Of a stretch of 64,000 nucleotides of DNA, positions 11,417 to 22,341 are shown in pieces; the first letter of the stretch is position 1, and every line of letters starts with the position of its first letter. The position numbers and the translations under genes are program-made. This stretch comes from Cerrena zonata (Eukaryota; Basidiomycota; Agaricomycetes; Polyporales; Cerrenaceae): assembly GCA_038087015.1 (NCBI GenBank), contig JASBNA010000020.1:372001-436000 (forward strand). The letters run 5' to 3'. The notes below the pieces were generated by a model, which worked only from the letters and a program-made list of their open reading frames with translations, did no database searches and was not told the origin of the DNA.

Positions 11417-14400
11417 TAATCCCCGCCCTACTTTCGAGCCCGAGAACGCCTTTTTTGGACTTCGCTCAGCCTTCGTCTGTATCTACTGTATCTCCTTTGA
11501 TTGTATGATCATTTCCCTACCTTCTACTCGGACTTTCTCAGGCCGACCGTGGTCGAACTATCAAACAGTGCAACGAACCTGCTCGAGAAGATGCTTCTCA
11601 TTGAATAGATATCTATTTGCGTGCAACCAATGGTAGACGAAGATATCACCCCGAAATACCCAATCCCTCCACTGAATCGGTGAAATTCTAGCCCGATGAC
11701 GAACTTTGCATCTTCCTTTCGATGATCACTACTCCAGTCAAGCAACATAGTAACTCGCACCAGATATTGGGGTTTTTACCCTCGAGAATCCCGCGAACGA
11801 TTGATACTCATCAGGCGGCAGATAGGATTCCGTGTTCGTTAATCATCAAGCACACCCAAAACACTGCATCTGGCCTCCACTCCTACTTCTTCTATCTGGT
11901 GGTGGGGATTGTTGGATCTCGACCCATTACAGATCATGTCAATGTTATAGGGTTCGTCGGGGTAGGACCCCGGGCAGTGTGCTGTGTGTGTAGATATTGC
12001 TACACTTTCTTGGCTGTGTGCCGGAGGCGGGGTGTGTATGTGTGGCGGGCTGCGGTTCCCGAGTGTTCGACTGTGTATTCAAATAATGGGATATTGAAGC
12101 ACAGTGCTTAAGTCAAGGGTCCGTACATACCGGATGATATCGACGTCGGCACATGGAACGAAGCTATGACACACGCGAAAGGAACACCTTGCCGCCACGC
12201 CCTCACGCCAACAGCGAAATGTAAGAACCCTTTCAAGCGGATCGGACGAGATGGTGGGATGTTGAGACTGTAAGGGAGAAAGTTGGCGTATGTTGGTGAC
12301 TGGCGTCCCGAGTCCGATTGGAGAACGGTAGTCAAAATACCGCCAGCGACGTCACCTCGAGACGCACTGGACGTTCATGTGGGTCTGTGCGCAGCGCTAG
12401 GTGGGTGTCCAGCATCTAAACGAGAAATCATTACCCTCCAAATAGTTTTATCGCGAGTCGCTAGCGTTCGAATTATAACGTATCGTAATTCGTGACCACT
12501 CCTTTTGATCACAAGGCATCCGCGACGAAGCGGCGGGAACTATGGAATGGACTTGGCTAGAAGCCACATGAAGGAATCCAAGCCTGCGTCCGAATAGAAA
12601 CCTGTTGAAGAAGATTTTGTTAGTAAGTAGAGACGGTGTTGTCGGTCAGTCCAAAAGTCTGAAAGCCGGGTTTACCCACTTCATACCTGCTCTGACTAAA
12701 ATCACTAAGCTTTACGCCATTGACACTTTCTGGATGAGACCAGAATGGTCAGTTTTGTCTAAGCGATATTGAATAAGTCAATTACCTAGTGGAGAAATGG
12801 ATGATAGGGAGGCCCGTAACCAACAGGCCTCTCGTTGTCGCCACAACGATACATCCTCGTACTCGTACCTAGTGTATTCAGCCAGCATTCCGCCAGCCCG
12901 CACGTAGAAATACAAGGTTGAGAGATGTCCAACATGGGTGCGAGGCTGTGAAACGCGTTTCACCTTGTCCAAGAATGGCCATGGGAATTGGGAAACGAAG
13001 AGACGTGAGCATCAAATTGGGAGAACTCACCGGGGAAGAGCAAGAAGCTGGAGTCAAATTAGCCTAATTGGGCGATTGGGTTGTACTTTCGTATGAGGGA
13101 AGAGCTTCATCAAGGACTACCAAATCCGTATGCTGCGATACGTGGGCGATGGGAAGAGAGACACGAGGTACGTGAGGAGGCTGTTAGCAGGTGAAAATGC
13201 CTTATACCTCGTAGTTACTGCTGCTGAGAGTGTGCTGTGTAGCGTTCAATTACCGACATATCCTCTGCATAGCAGAGTTCTGCGTGTCTAGGGGGTTGTG
13301 TGGATCGTAATGCTCCCAGAAACGGTTTTAGAGACCAAGTCGATACGCCGTGAAGTCCAGTCCAGGGAGAAAGCCAAGGGATGATAGTGACCAGACCGGA
13401 ATCCGTCCTGAGATCGAATCGTATCTTGCCACGAAGCCCTGGGGTAGCACATTTGTCAACAACTACCATATCGGTGACAAGGTTAGTATAGCTAGCATGG
13501 CGACGAGTGAGAGATCCCTCGGTAACCAAGTCATGAGTAATATCGGGAAGGAGTGGGCGAGATCTGGAGTAGGTTAACGGAGCAACGGGTTCGGAGCCCT
13601 GAAGCTAACTCCGTTGATTCGCTGAGATTTACATTGTGAGATGTTGTGTCGCTGCTGCCAGAATATGGACCCTAGGTCGAGCTGCCAGCCCTGTCTCACA
13701 GCGTAGACAAGGTCTAGCATTGTGCTTGCGGACGAAGATATGATGAGATGCTTGTAGGACCCTGCACGAAGACGAGAACAAATACCAGCTTACTTGCGTA
13801 AAGCCATAATATCCGGGGAGTTTTGTACGTCAATTTCATTGAGAACTCAGCCGGCAAAAAAACTGGAATGGAACTCGCCATATCGGCTGGTTCTGCTCAC
13901 CTCGGACCTGTCAAAGATAGAAAATACCACTGATGGGGCTGAACTCTAAGTTCTGATTCTGGTTTCTGAAAATGGGCACATGAGAGAACGCGTTTACAAA
14001 GGTGCGCTATAACGAGAAAGTACAAACTCCTTTCCTAATCCGTACACAAAGAATTGGACTGATCAGTGGCTTCGCTGGGGTCGAAATTCCCAGGACCCAC
14101 GATACTTCGAAGGTGGACGAGAGGGATGAGGAATGCTTTTGGCTTTCGTACTGGACGTTGAGGAGCTCTTGCGACGCATTCAATGTCTGTTTTAAAGATG
14201 TCAATGAGGGGTCATTAGGGTTTGTGTTAGGGTCGAGATGATAGTGAGACGGAGAGCACAGCAAACGTAGATGGCCAGCGATGTGGCTGGGGAGTGTTCG
14301 GAGTCCTGGAATCAATCATTTACGAACCGACGCCCATATCTGTTCTTGCTAGAACGTCTGCCGGCCCATGGAACGAGGTCATCCTGATCCCCGTCTGCTG

Positions 14401-14533
14401 TATAAAGGTGCGAAAACAATAAGGTCTATTGTTGCGTCTCTCCCTCCTTATTGTCTCCCTCGATCGGGACTCCAGTACACCCACGTTTTCCAATACCCGT
14501 TTCTTGCTTATAATACCTACCTGTAGCATAGAC
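11417..14533. other. 3.1 kb without a recognisable gene
   Basis: Scattered frames up to about 130 codons exist on both strands (for example 11722-12111 plus, 13215-13529 minus). None carries a motif, and neighbouring frames do not splice into a coherent protein. The 12000-12060 stretch is GT-rich. A short C/T-rich leader precedes the HMG gene at 14534. Confidence 0.35.
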
Positions 14534-16267
14534 ATGCCTGCTCTCCGTGCAACCACTCGAGGACGTAGACGTTCGTCAGTAGCAGCCGGTAAGTTGTCTT
14601 ATCGCACCGCAATACAGTCAATACGAACGCATTTTTACTAACGTGTTTTTAAAGGGCTCCTCCCACTCTCAGCAGTAAAACCTGGAAACTATGGTATCAA
14701 CATCACTTCTCCTAGGAATGTCAGTTTCGCACCCAACGTAACCCCAAGCACCTACGTTGAGGCTGAGGAACCCGCCGAAGATGAAGAGGGTGAGCCAGCA
14801 TCGCCCACAGATGCTCTCTTCCCTCCTGCAGAAGCACCTGCTCCTGCGCCATCCCGGCGAAGAGTGCCTCCCGGAAAGCGGCGCTCATTGGGCTACATTC
14901 CTCGCCCCCCAAACGCCTTCATGCTATTCCGTGCGGATTTTGTCCGCCAGAAACATGTCCCTGGATCTATCGAAACTAACCACGGATCGTTATCGAAGAT
15001 CATCGGTGAGTGATGATCACGAATTTGTGTTCAAAACATCTTTGTAACAGTGCATCTTTTGACAGGTAACTGTTGGCGCCAACTTCCTCTCGAAGAGAAG
15101 AAGATATGGGAAAGCCGGGCCAAGAAGGCGAAAGCTGACCACAAGGAGCAGTACCCCAATTACCGCTTCAGGCCTGTCCACAAGAAGCACAAGAAGCGCG
15201 ATCAGACTCAAAAGGAGAAGGTTCCCATGTCCATGGAGGACGAGCGTCGATGTGAGGAGGTTGCTCACTTTTTGCTCGAAGGCAAGAAGGGGGACGAGCT
15301 CGCAGCGGCAGTTCGAATGTTCGATACCCATCGTGACATGACCATGAGTGCTAGTGCTAGTCCGATGTTGCACATGCCTATTCCTCTTCCCATGATGCCT
15401 CATTCGGGTGGATTGCCCTTGTACGCCCAACGCCGATCTTCGTCCGTTCCACCTCCCACGACGCTCTACCACCCCATCAACATTCCCAATGTTCCTTTCC
15501 TGATCCAGCCCCAGCCTCAGCATCCAATTAGTTTTTCTCGACCGGAGTCTCCCGTGAGCACTATCGCTCGTTCGAACCGCATGATGCTCGGACAACGCCG
15601 CGCGTCCAGTGTTGGAGCTTCTTTGGAAAGGCATTGGTTGATGTCTCCATCGGAATTCTATGCTCATGAACTCCAGAGGGATAACGAGCCCCTCCCCGAG
15701 GTTGACCACAGCCTATTCGAGCAGTCATTCGGATTCTCGATGGCTCAACCGAACGATCTGTTCCTGCAGACCCATGCTGCTCAGCAAGATCTATCACTTA
15801 GCATCTCGCCTCTGGAGCCTCTTTCTACCACTACGTCGGTGCCATCTTGTCAAGCGTCTGCATTCCCATTCTATTCCCAAGAGCCCGCCGCACCGGAGCA
15901 TCAGCAAGGCCATTTCCACGGCGAACACATGAACTGGCTTCCTCCGCTCGATGCATCTTCTGGACCCTCATCTGCGTTCTCAGGCTCGCCTTCTCCATCC
16001 GAAGGAACCCTTCCTGCTCCGTCTTCGACATCGAATGTGACCTCTCCGCAGCCGATGTCATACGTCGCCCAACCTCATGAGATGATCCCCGTGGAGCCAG
16101 AGTTTACCTTCGATCAGCTGCATGATATCTCGGAGTTCCAGCACGGATATGAGATTGACCAATACTCACAGGGTGACATTTACGGCTCTGATTCGCAGAA
16201 CTGTGGGATGGAAACGGCCATTTACGGTGGCTACCAGGATTACGCGACCGAAGTACCCCAATTCTAA
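14534..16267 (+). CDS. HMG-box transcription factor, second copy
   Basis: Nuclear DNA-binding regulator of 535 aa in three exons (14534-14588, 14655-15005, 15066-16267), all GT-AG. The basic N-terminus (TTRGRRRSS) is followed by an acidic stretch. The HMG box starts at YIPRPPNAFMLFRADFV, continues through SLSKIIGNCWRQLPLEEK and ends near YPNYRFRPVHKKHKKR. The long C-terminal tail is rich in Pro, Ser and Met, then acidic and Gln-rich, as in activation domains. The intron after KIIG lies at the same codon as in the HMG gene at 878-2820, and the boxes are clearly related while the tails are not. It could be a sexual-development regulator of the basidiomycete HMG class, but the sequence does not say which. 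Confidence 0.88.
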
Positions 16268-16837
16268 AGGATTATTTTCAAAAAAGCTATTTTTTCTTGA
16301 CGACTCATACCCATCAACATACACACTTCTCTTCTGCTCTCTATCTCACGTTGCTGTAGCCTTATTACTCTCATCCCGATCGATTCGTACGCCTTTGTAG
16401 CATTTATACTTCAGTCTTCTATACCCTATCGTTCCGTCGTGGGCAGGCTTTGTTAGCTCTGCTTTAATGTATCTCGTTATCGCTTTGCCGTTTACCTGCC
16501 TGTTGTGTTTCCTTGTACAATTCATTGTAATACTTAGATAAATTTGTTTTCTGCAGTGAAAGAGTGCCGTTAGTGGATAGGGTCCGTATTAGGAAATATC
16601 ACCTCCCAATTGGGCAAGTCTCTCCGAACACTGTCCAATCGTGTTGTGATATTTTGAGTCGCGAGAGGAGGATTAAAATCGTAGTATATGGCGAACTATT
16701 GGTGGACGCTGTATAATGAAAGTTTTTTCCAGTTGAGCGAATGAAGAATGTTCACAATAAATAATACACAAGATTAATGAAATTGGTGAGTACGTATACT
16801 CTATATATAGTAAACGACGTTGGGTATCACTCCTTTA
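16268..16837. other. Convergent intergenic region
   Basis: This lies between the 3' ends of the HMG gene (plus) and the SET gene (minus). It is A/T- and pyrimidine-rich untranslated sequence with no gene. Confidence 0.45.
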
Positions 16838-18106
16838 CTAGAACCCCATTTCCTTATCCACTGCCACGTCCCTGGGTAGCTTCTTGAGGTTCCAGTAATT
16901 AGTCTTTGTTGGTTTTTTTGCAATGGCAGCCCACCCCCCATCGTGGCCCTCATACGCACGACATAGCGCAGCTGCCTGGTTAGCCCAGTTCACCGCCTCT
17001 ATAACATTTGCTTTAGCACAGTACAACTTGCACATCCTGCTGATAAAGATACCCGCCGCCCTAGGGTAGTAGATTCTTTGCATCTTCATGTCAGTGAGTA
17101 ACTGATGAGTAGAATTGATGAGGGCATTGTCGTCATTGGAAGGGGGAGTTAGACACCATTCCAGGAGTTCACGATCACCGTGCTCTCTCAAAAGTCTCTC
17201 CAAATGTGCCAGTCGTTGGCCAATTGAACGCCGAATACCGTCGCTCTCCTCAGAATCTTTGTCAGAGAAGATACATACACGGCATTGACAGATAAACCGA
17301 TAGCGAGTATAGAGTTCTTGTCGTCTTTCTTCCCGAGAGGCATAGTCGTATGCAGGATTAATGTAGGAGATTGTGATTTCCTCGCCTTTCATGATTTTTC
17401 TCCTAGCCCGGATTTCTCCCGTAAAAGAAATGAGATCGAAACGGAACACCGCATTATACGAGCAGCTAGCAAGGGTTTTCGAATCAGTATACTACGACTT
17501 AGAGACGACAGGAGCATATACGTACCAATGATTGAGTCTTGATATGTGTTTAAAGACAGCACGATAATCCTCTGCATAACCTGGTAGCGATTGGATGTTA
17601 AAGGCGTTGGTCTTGGCTATTCCATAAGTCGCATCTTCTGTGGGATAAGCGTTGTGCAACCCGTTGAAGTATAGCTGATTCACTTCTGAGAGTGTGTTGA
17701 CAGCAGCTTGTAGATACTTGGTCACAAAGACATTAGGATAGGCAACCAGAGGACGTTCTCGCATAATGAGTTCTCCGGGAACGATATCTTCGTGAGCATG
17801 GACAGTCAAACCGTAGCGACCATGTGAACTGATCCTGTGTCTTATCGGAGGAAGCTTGAATGGTTGACCAAAGCTGGGAATGGAAAGGATCTGTTCTTTC
17901 ATGTGGTTGAAGAGCAGGACAGCAGTCGTAGGTTCATCCAATCGGCTCCTAGGTAAGTCAGGGAGATGCGCCACAGTGAACTCGGAGGTGTGCCCCCGAA
18001 TATCATCACGGCTATAGACAGGTCCAGGTATTTCAGGTTTCAACGGTTTAGGTTCGGCACAGAGCATATCTGGTATCATGGTCCATCTTTTCTCGTCGGA
18101 AGGCAT
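16838..18106 (-). CDS. SET-domain protein
   Basis: Putative lysine methyltransferase, 402 aa in two exons (17526-18106, 16838-17465). The N-terminal half carries the start of the SET domain (SSHGRYGLTVHAHEDIVPGE). Splicing of the 60-nt intron joins HISRLNH to CCSYNAVFRFD. That gives NHCCSYNAVFRFD where the family motif is NHSCxPNA, so the Ser and the Pro of the cofactor-binding motif are replaced. GEEITISYI with the catalytic tyrosine follows, then a Cys-rich post-SET segment (FICQCRVC). A helical C-terminal region completes the protein. No MYND finger is present, unlike SMYD proteins. Histone or non-histone targets cannot be inferred. Confidence 0.82.
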
Positions 18107-18527
18107 AGTGAGATGATGTACGAGCAGAAGAGTTGGAGTGGAATAGATGTCGAGGCAGATGATGGAGAAAATAGTGGGATGAGACGGAATGTGGGCTCGA
18201 GAGGCGACATATATATAGTCCGTAGCCGAATGGTCCAGTGACCACCCTTTTATCTTGGTGCTTGAAAGTTAGCCACCTTGGCCAAGTATGCGCTTGAAGA
18301 GACAAAAGTACCATGAGATTAATGTCAAATGTAGAGCACGTACCCTAATAATGTGCCGGACGAATAATCAACCATTGTGTCCAACCTGTTTTGGAGCCCG
18401 TTGTGTTAGTTTATCCCATAGTATATTGAATAATTAGAAGTCCGTGAGTGGTACACATAAAACACAAAGAGAAATAAAGAAACCCAACAAAGAAAACCGG
18501 AAGGGAGAAATATCATCGTCGAGTCAA
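18107..18527. other. Intergenic, no gene
   Basis: Upstream region of the SET gene, with a short AT run (CATATATATAG near 18210) that could be its TATA element. Nothing coding is supported. Confidence 0.35.
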
Positions 18528-19438
18528 TCAGATATCCGACTCATCATATCGCTTGTGTGTCATCGACTCCTCTTCGTCTTGGAAGCCCTTTGGTACAGAC
18601 ACTTTCGAGTATTTGGTTTCGCGACCGCGGAGGCCCTTTCGGCTGACAATAGTGGCAATTGCGAACACGACCAAAAGAACTAGGATAACTGCGGGGAGAC
18701 CGAGGATTATCCAACTATTCCTGACGAGGGTAGAGAGGTTCGTAGAGCTAGAAGTATCGCTGTCTGCAAGGGCACCGGACGCGTTACTGGTACTCAAGGA
18801 CGAGCCAGTGATCTTAGCTGGACAGTCACTGCTTCTAGAAGAGAATGATCCATCCTGTAGACGTTGTCAGTATAATGATTGAAACGGGAGGAGAAAGTAA
18901 TAGTACTAACTGCTTTGAAGTACGTGCAGATTCTTGCAGTAGGGTAGGTGCAGGCGACAAATCCTCCACCGACGTCCCGTCTCGCTGGCCAAGGACGATT
19001 GTTACTGATCCGCACTAGGGCACTGACTATCTGTGGTTGTAGAAGTAGAGTTGTTGGCTAGACCTTGTTGGCCAGGAATCTTATCAGGACACATGCTTGT
19101 ACCAGAAGAGAACGAGCCATTCTGAGAAAGATATCGGTTATTCAAGCTACATCCGTACTTGCTTCGATTCCATGCTTGCAACAAAGTACTGGCAAGTTCC
19201 GGCGGATTAGTAAAGACAGGTGAAGAATCCGCCAATGAGGCCGCTTTTGTTGAGTAGAGGCGAATCTGAGTCGTCTGCCGGTGCACAAGCTTGCGGAGTA
19301 ACCAAAGTGCTACTATCCGTGGCTCAAGTACCATTTTGCCGAATAGCGCTAGCTTTGAATGTGTCGAATTGACCATCTTTGGCCCATGACGGCAAGCGCA
19401 AACAGAGAGACAGAGAAAAGAAAGGGGATGGTACCCAT
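18528..19438 (-). pseudogene. Broken type I membrane protein with repeated Cys motif
   Basis: The pieces of one secreted/membrane gene can be read on the minus strand, but not in a single frame. An ATG at 19438 begins a good signal peptide (MGTIPFLFSVSLFALAVMG). Next come two copies of a similar unit: one reads GGFFTCLY, stop, SAGTCQYF, then NGSFSSGTSMCP; the other reads GGGFVACTYPTARICTYF, then a GT-AG intron and DGSFSSRSSDCP. The end is an intact exon with one transmembrane helix (WIILGLPAVILVLLVVFAIA) and a basic cytosolic tail. Between these I count at least two in-frame stops and frame changes that no ordinary intron removes. It starts only 30 bases downstream of the truncated peptidase gene. 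Function unknown. Confidence 0.5.
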
Positions 19439-19468
19439 GGTAGAAAGCAAAACAAGACAGGCCGAGAC

Positions 19469-21163
19469 TTAGAGACGGCCAGAGTCTCCTTCGTCGGAGA
19501 ACTTGTCGTTCTCACCTGTCTTGGTGTCGTAACTGCAGACGACGATCTCGACTGCCTTCACTTCGATGCCGTGCTCGGGATAATGACGGGTAATCGACTC
19601 CAGCCCATTAACGCGGCCGAAGGTGGTGCCGGTGGTACGACCATTCTTGACCGCCAGCAGCGTCTTGACGTTGTGGACGTCGTAGTTGTGCGGGTCGCGG
19701 AATTCGGCCTCGCGGACGTAGTCCTGGATGTGAAGAAGCAAGTCATCGGGCACATGGAAGTCGTGACGGTCGTGAAGCTGAGCGAACATATAATTTTCCC
19801 AATCAATAGCGGTCTTGTTGCCGCCTGTAGACAAAGGGGCAAAACGGGGTGGAATGACCATCAGTGAAAAGTGCCAAAAGAAGAGAAAACCGACGCACCG
19901 ACGAAGACCTGATTGCCTTTGAGGTCCTTCATCTCCACCCTATCGTCGTCAATCTGGATCAAGGCCCAGTCGTACATAAACCCGTCGCTGCCAACCTCGA
20001 TCTTGGCGCAGTGGAGAACAAATCCGAAAATGCGGGAGGCGGTCGTGGTGTGGTTCTTGGTGACATGGGAGTGGAGTTCGTTCACCGCTCTGATCTTGTC
20101 CTTCGCCGCGGCGATCAAGTCAGTCAGCTCCTTGCGCTTCGCCGTGACACCAACAGCCTCACCCTCTGCTGGCTCTGGGATCCTACGGAGGTGCGTCTCC
20201 CAGCTGGCAATAGCCTTCGACTGGTCACCAATAAACTTCATGATGTCCTCGACGGAGTCATTGAATGATCCGCCGCCAAGGAGAATGATGTCCTCGCGCA
20301 GCTGACTGCCGAACTTGCGCGTATACTCCTTGTTGTCGAAGAGCGGGGGCGGGTGGGCGACGTGGGCGCAGGTCAGGAGTACAGTGCGCTTGTCGGACTC
20401 GTCAGTGTTGAGGCGGAGGTACAAGCCGCCTGTACCCTCGTAGTAAGGTGACTTGTAAGGCGCGTTAGCGAGACCGAGAGTAGGGGTGAACGGCTTCCGA
20501 AGGCCAGGAATGCCCTGCAATTCGTACGTCGGATCGAAGCTCATGAGCTTCCCCTGGCGGCGGTAGACGGATTCAATAAATGCGACTTGGATCTCAGGGA
20601 AGCCGGCTGCCTAGAATACGAAAAGAAAAAGATGAACCCTTTGTTCATTCGTTATGTAAATGTTTACTTACCTCGAGGATCCCATCGACGACTTTAGCAG
20701 CAGCCACAGCAGTTTCATACACAAGGGAGAGCGGCTTTACGCCGATAGTGATAACGAATTCCCAAATCAAGGCCGCCTGACCTGCATTCGCGTAGGCGAG
20801 AGGATCAACCGCATTCCAGTCCACCTGGAACGTCTCGAGCTCGGCGACGATGCTCCACGCAGTATCGAGCCATATCGGCGCAATGCCGTGCTTGTAGATG
20901 GGACGGGCGGCACGCCTAATCTTCTGAGACTGAGGACCTTGGGCAACAGGCCACACAGGCCCAGTCTTGTAAACGCAGGGCGTGCCAGATCCATAGAAGT
21001 CCGTGATGGCAGCCGGGTACTTGGCGAGTAGGTGACTCATGTGTTCCTCCTCGCTGACGAACTTGGTCTTGGAAGCTGCAAGGCCGGTCGGAGAGACGAG
21101 AGTCGCGGTAGGAGAAGGGATGAGAGAAGCAGTCGGGGAGGCGACCGTGTCATCGACAGACAA
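19469..21163 (-). CDS. Trypsin-like (PA clan) protease-like protein, 3' truncated
   Basis: 519 aa as it stands, in three exons (20672-21163, 19899-20610, 19469-19824), all GT-AG and in frame. The N-terminal 150 residues have no domain I know. The C-terminal half has the chymotrypsin-fold order: TVLLTCAHVAHPP with the catalytic His, DWALIQID with the Asp, and FSDEGDSG with the nucleophile Ser. There is no signal peptide, so it probably acts inside the cell, as in the large agaric family of such proteins. The reading frame stops three codons after GDSG, where members normally continue through the last strands of the barrel and the substrate pocket. The truncated end abuts the broken membrane-protein gene at 19438. 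The true start may lie upstream in another exon. Confidence 0.72.
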
Positions 21164-21251
21164 AGATGAGACGGAAGATAAGGCTGCGTCGGAGGCATAG
21201 ACGCAGGCTGCAAGGAAAGCTGGGTCCAGGTTGTTGGAAAATAGATATCAT

Positions 21252-21435
21252 CTAGAGAAGGCACGAGAGTGCCAAAACAGGCTTAGTCGTCGATCATGGA
21301 ACGTAGACGAACTATATTAAGTACCTAGAGAAGGCACAAGAGTGCCAAAACTATGTACAAACATTAGATATATGCTCTACAGACATAAAGTATGCACTTA
21401 CCCTCAGTCGTCGATCATGAAACGCAGACGGACTG
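21252..21435. repeat. Duplicated two-part repeat module, each part hairpin-forming
   Basis: Part A (27 nt, CTAGAGAAGGCAC-AGAGTGCC type) occurs at 21252-21278 and 21325-21351 with one difference. It contains GGCAC and GTGCC as inverted arms. Part B (31 nt) occurs at 21284-21314 and 21405-21435 with five differences. Its ends pair as YAGTCGTC with GACGRACTR, and in the two copies the terminal pair changes from T-A to C-G. The array lies just upstream of the peptidase-like gene. Confidence 0.7.
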
Positions 21436-22341
21436 AGGGAAGCAATACGACGTAGCGAACGTAGTATTCACCTGAGACGTAAGCGCTGAAATTGACTAAT
21501 TGGGCAACTACTATGGTATGTCGGAAAGAGCATTGACTTGTTTTCCAACATAGGTTAGTTCCGACGGCGAGTGAAAGCGACACTGTAGAGGAAAAGGAGT
21601 TATATTAGTTATAGGGAGAAGAATAAAAAGAAAAAGGCAGTGGTCGTCGTACCAACATATAGACGAATACGTCTTGTTTCCACGAAGATAGACAGAACTC
21701 TATTTCACGGACCACTAGTGGTCAGTCATAATACTGTTAACTTTCAAACAGGTTCTTTATGATTCTGAGGTCCCAAGTCAATGTGGCAGCGCAAGTCTCG
21801 CAAGCAATACAATGCAGTGTTTGTGGGATGCAGATCGGCCCTGCCTTCGACCCTCACGTTAGCCGTGTGGCATTGGAAATGGATGGGTAATATGCCGAAG
21901 GGCAGCTAGTCAATATCCGGAACGGGATATTCAATGGTGACGATATGCACTGTCATGCAGTTTTAGATACCTTAGGTACCTCGGAGACGGTATAGTCGAT
22001 AGTTTTTCAGTGTAAGCATGCTGCGAAGTATCCAGGAGTATCCAGTACGCATCCTTACCGCTATGTAATGCCACAAGCATGGGAATGATGTCAAAGACCG
22101 AACAAATTGTCAGAATATGATGACTATCACTCACAATGTCTTTTGACAACACATCCGTGAACATCAGCGCTCTACTAGAGTAAAGCAGAGAAGCCTTCCC
22201 ACACGGTGAGAGGATCATCTAACGTTGATATCGCCTTTGGCAATAACCGTGTTCTGAAGTATCTATCATTTGTTTTCGAACGTCCAAGATATCTTACAGT
22301 TCTGTACAGCAACATTACAACTTCCCTCACCGTTGACAACA
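21436..22341. other. Intergenic, no gene
   Basis: No coding frame with a motif was found. It contains the promoter side of the peptidase-like gene and the 3' flank of the HAD phosphatase. Confidence 0.4.

Noticed and set aside
11722..12111. 129-codon plus-strand open frame
   Set aside because: Ends in GT-rich low-complexity sequence, no family signal, no flanking exons.
15017..15709. 230-codon minus-strand open frame
   Set aside because: It lies entirely antisense to the HMG-box exon 14655-16267, whose protein has clear motifs; the antisense frame has none.
878..16267. Calling the two HMG genes a mating-type locus
   Set aside because: No homeodomain pair, pheromone or receptor gene is seen; the HMG box alone does not define a basidiomycete MAT locus.
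19379..20305. Overlapping plus-strand frames of 130-160 codons
   Set aside because: Antisense to the trypsin-like gene, which has an intact His/Asp/Ser motif order.
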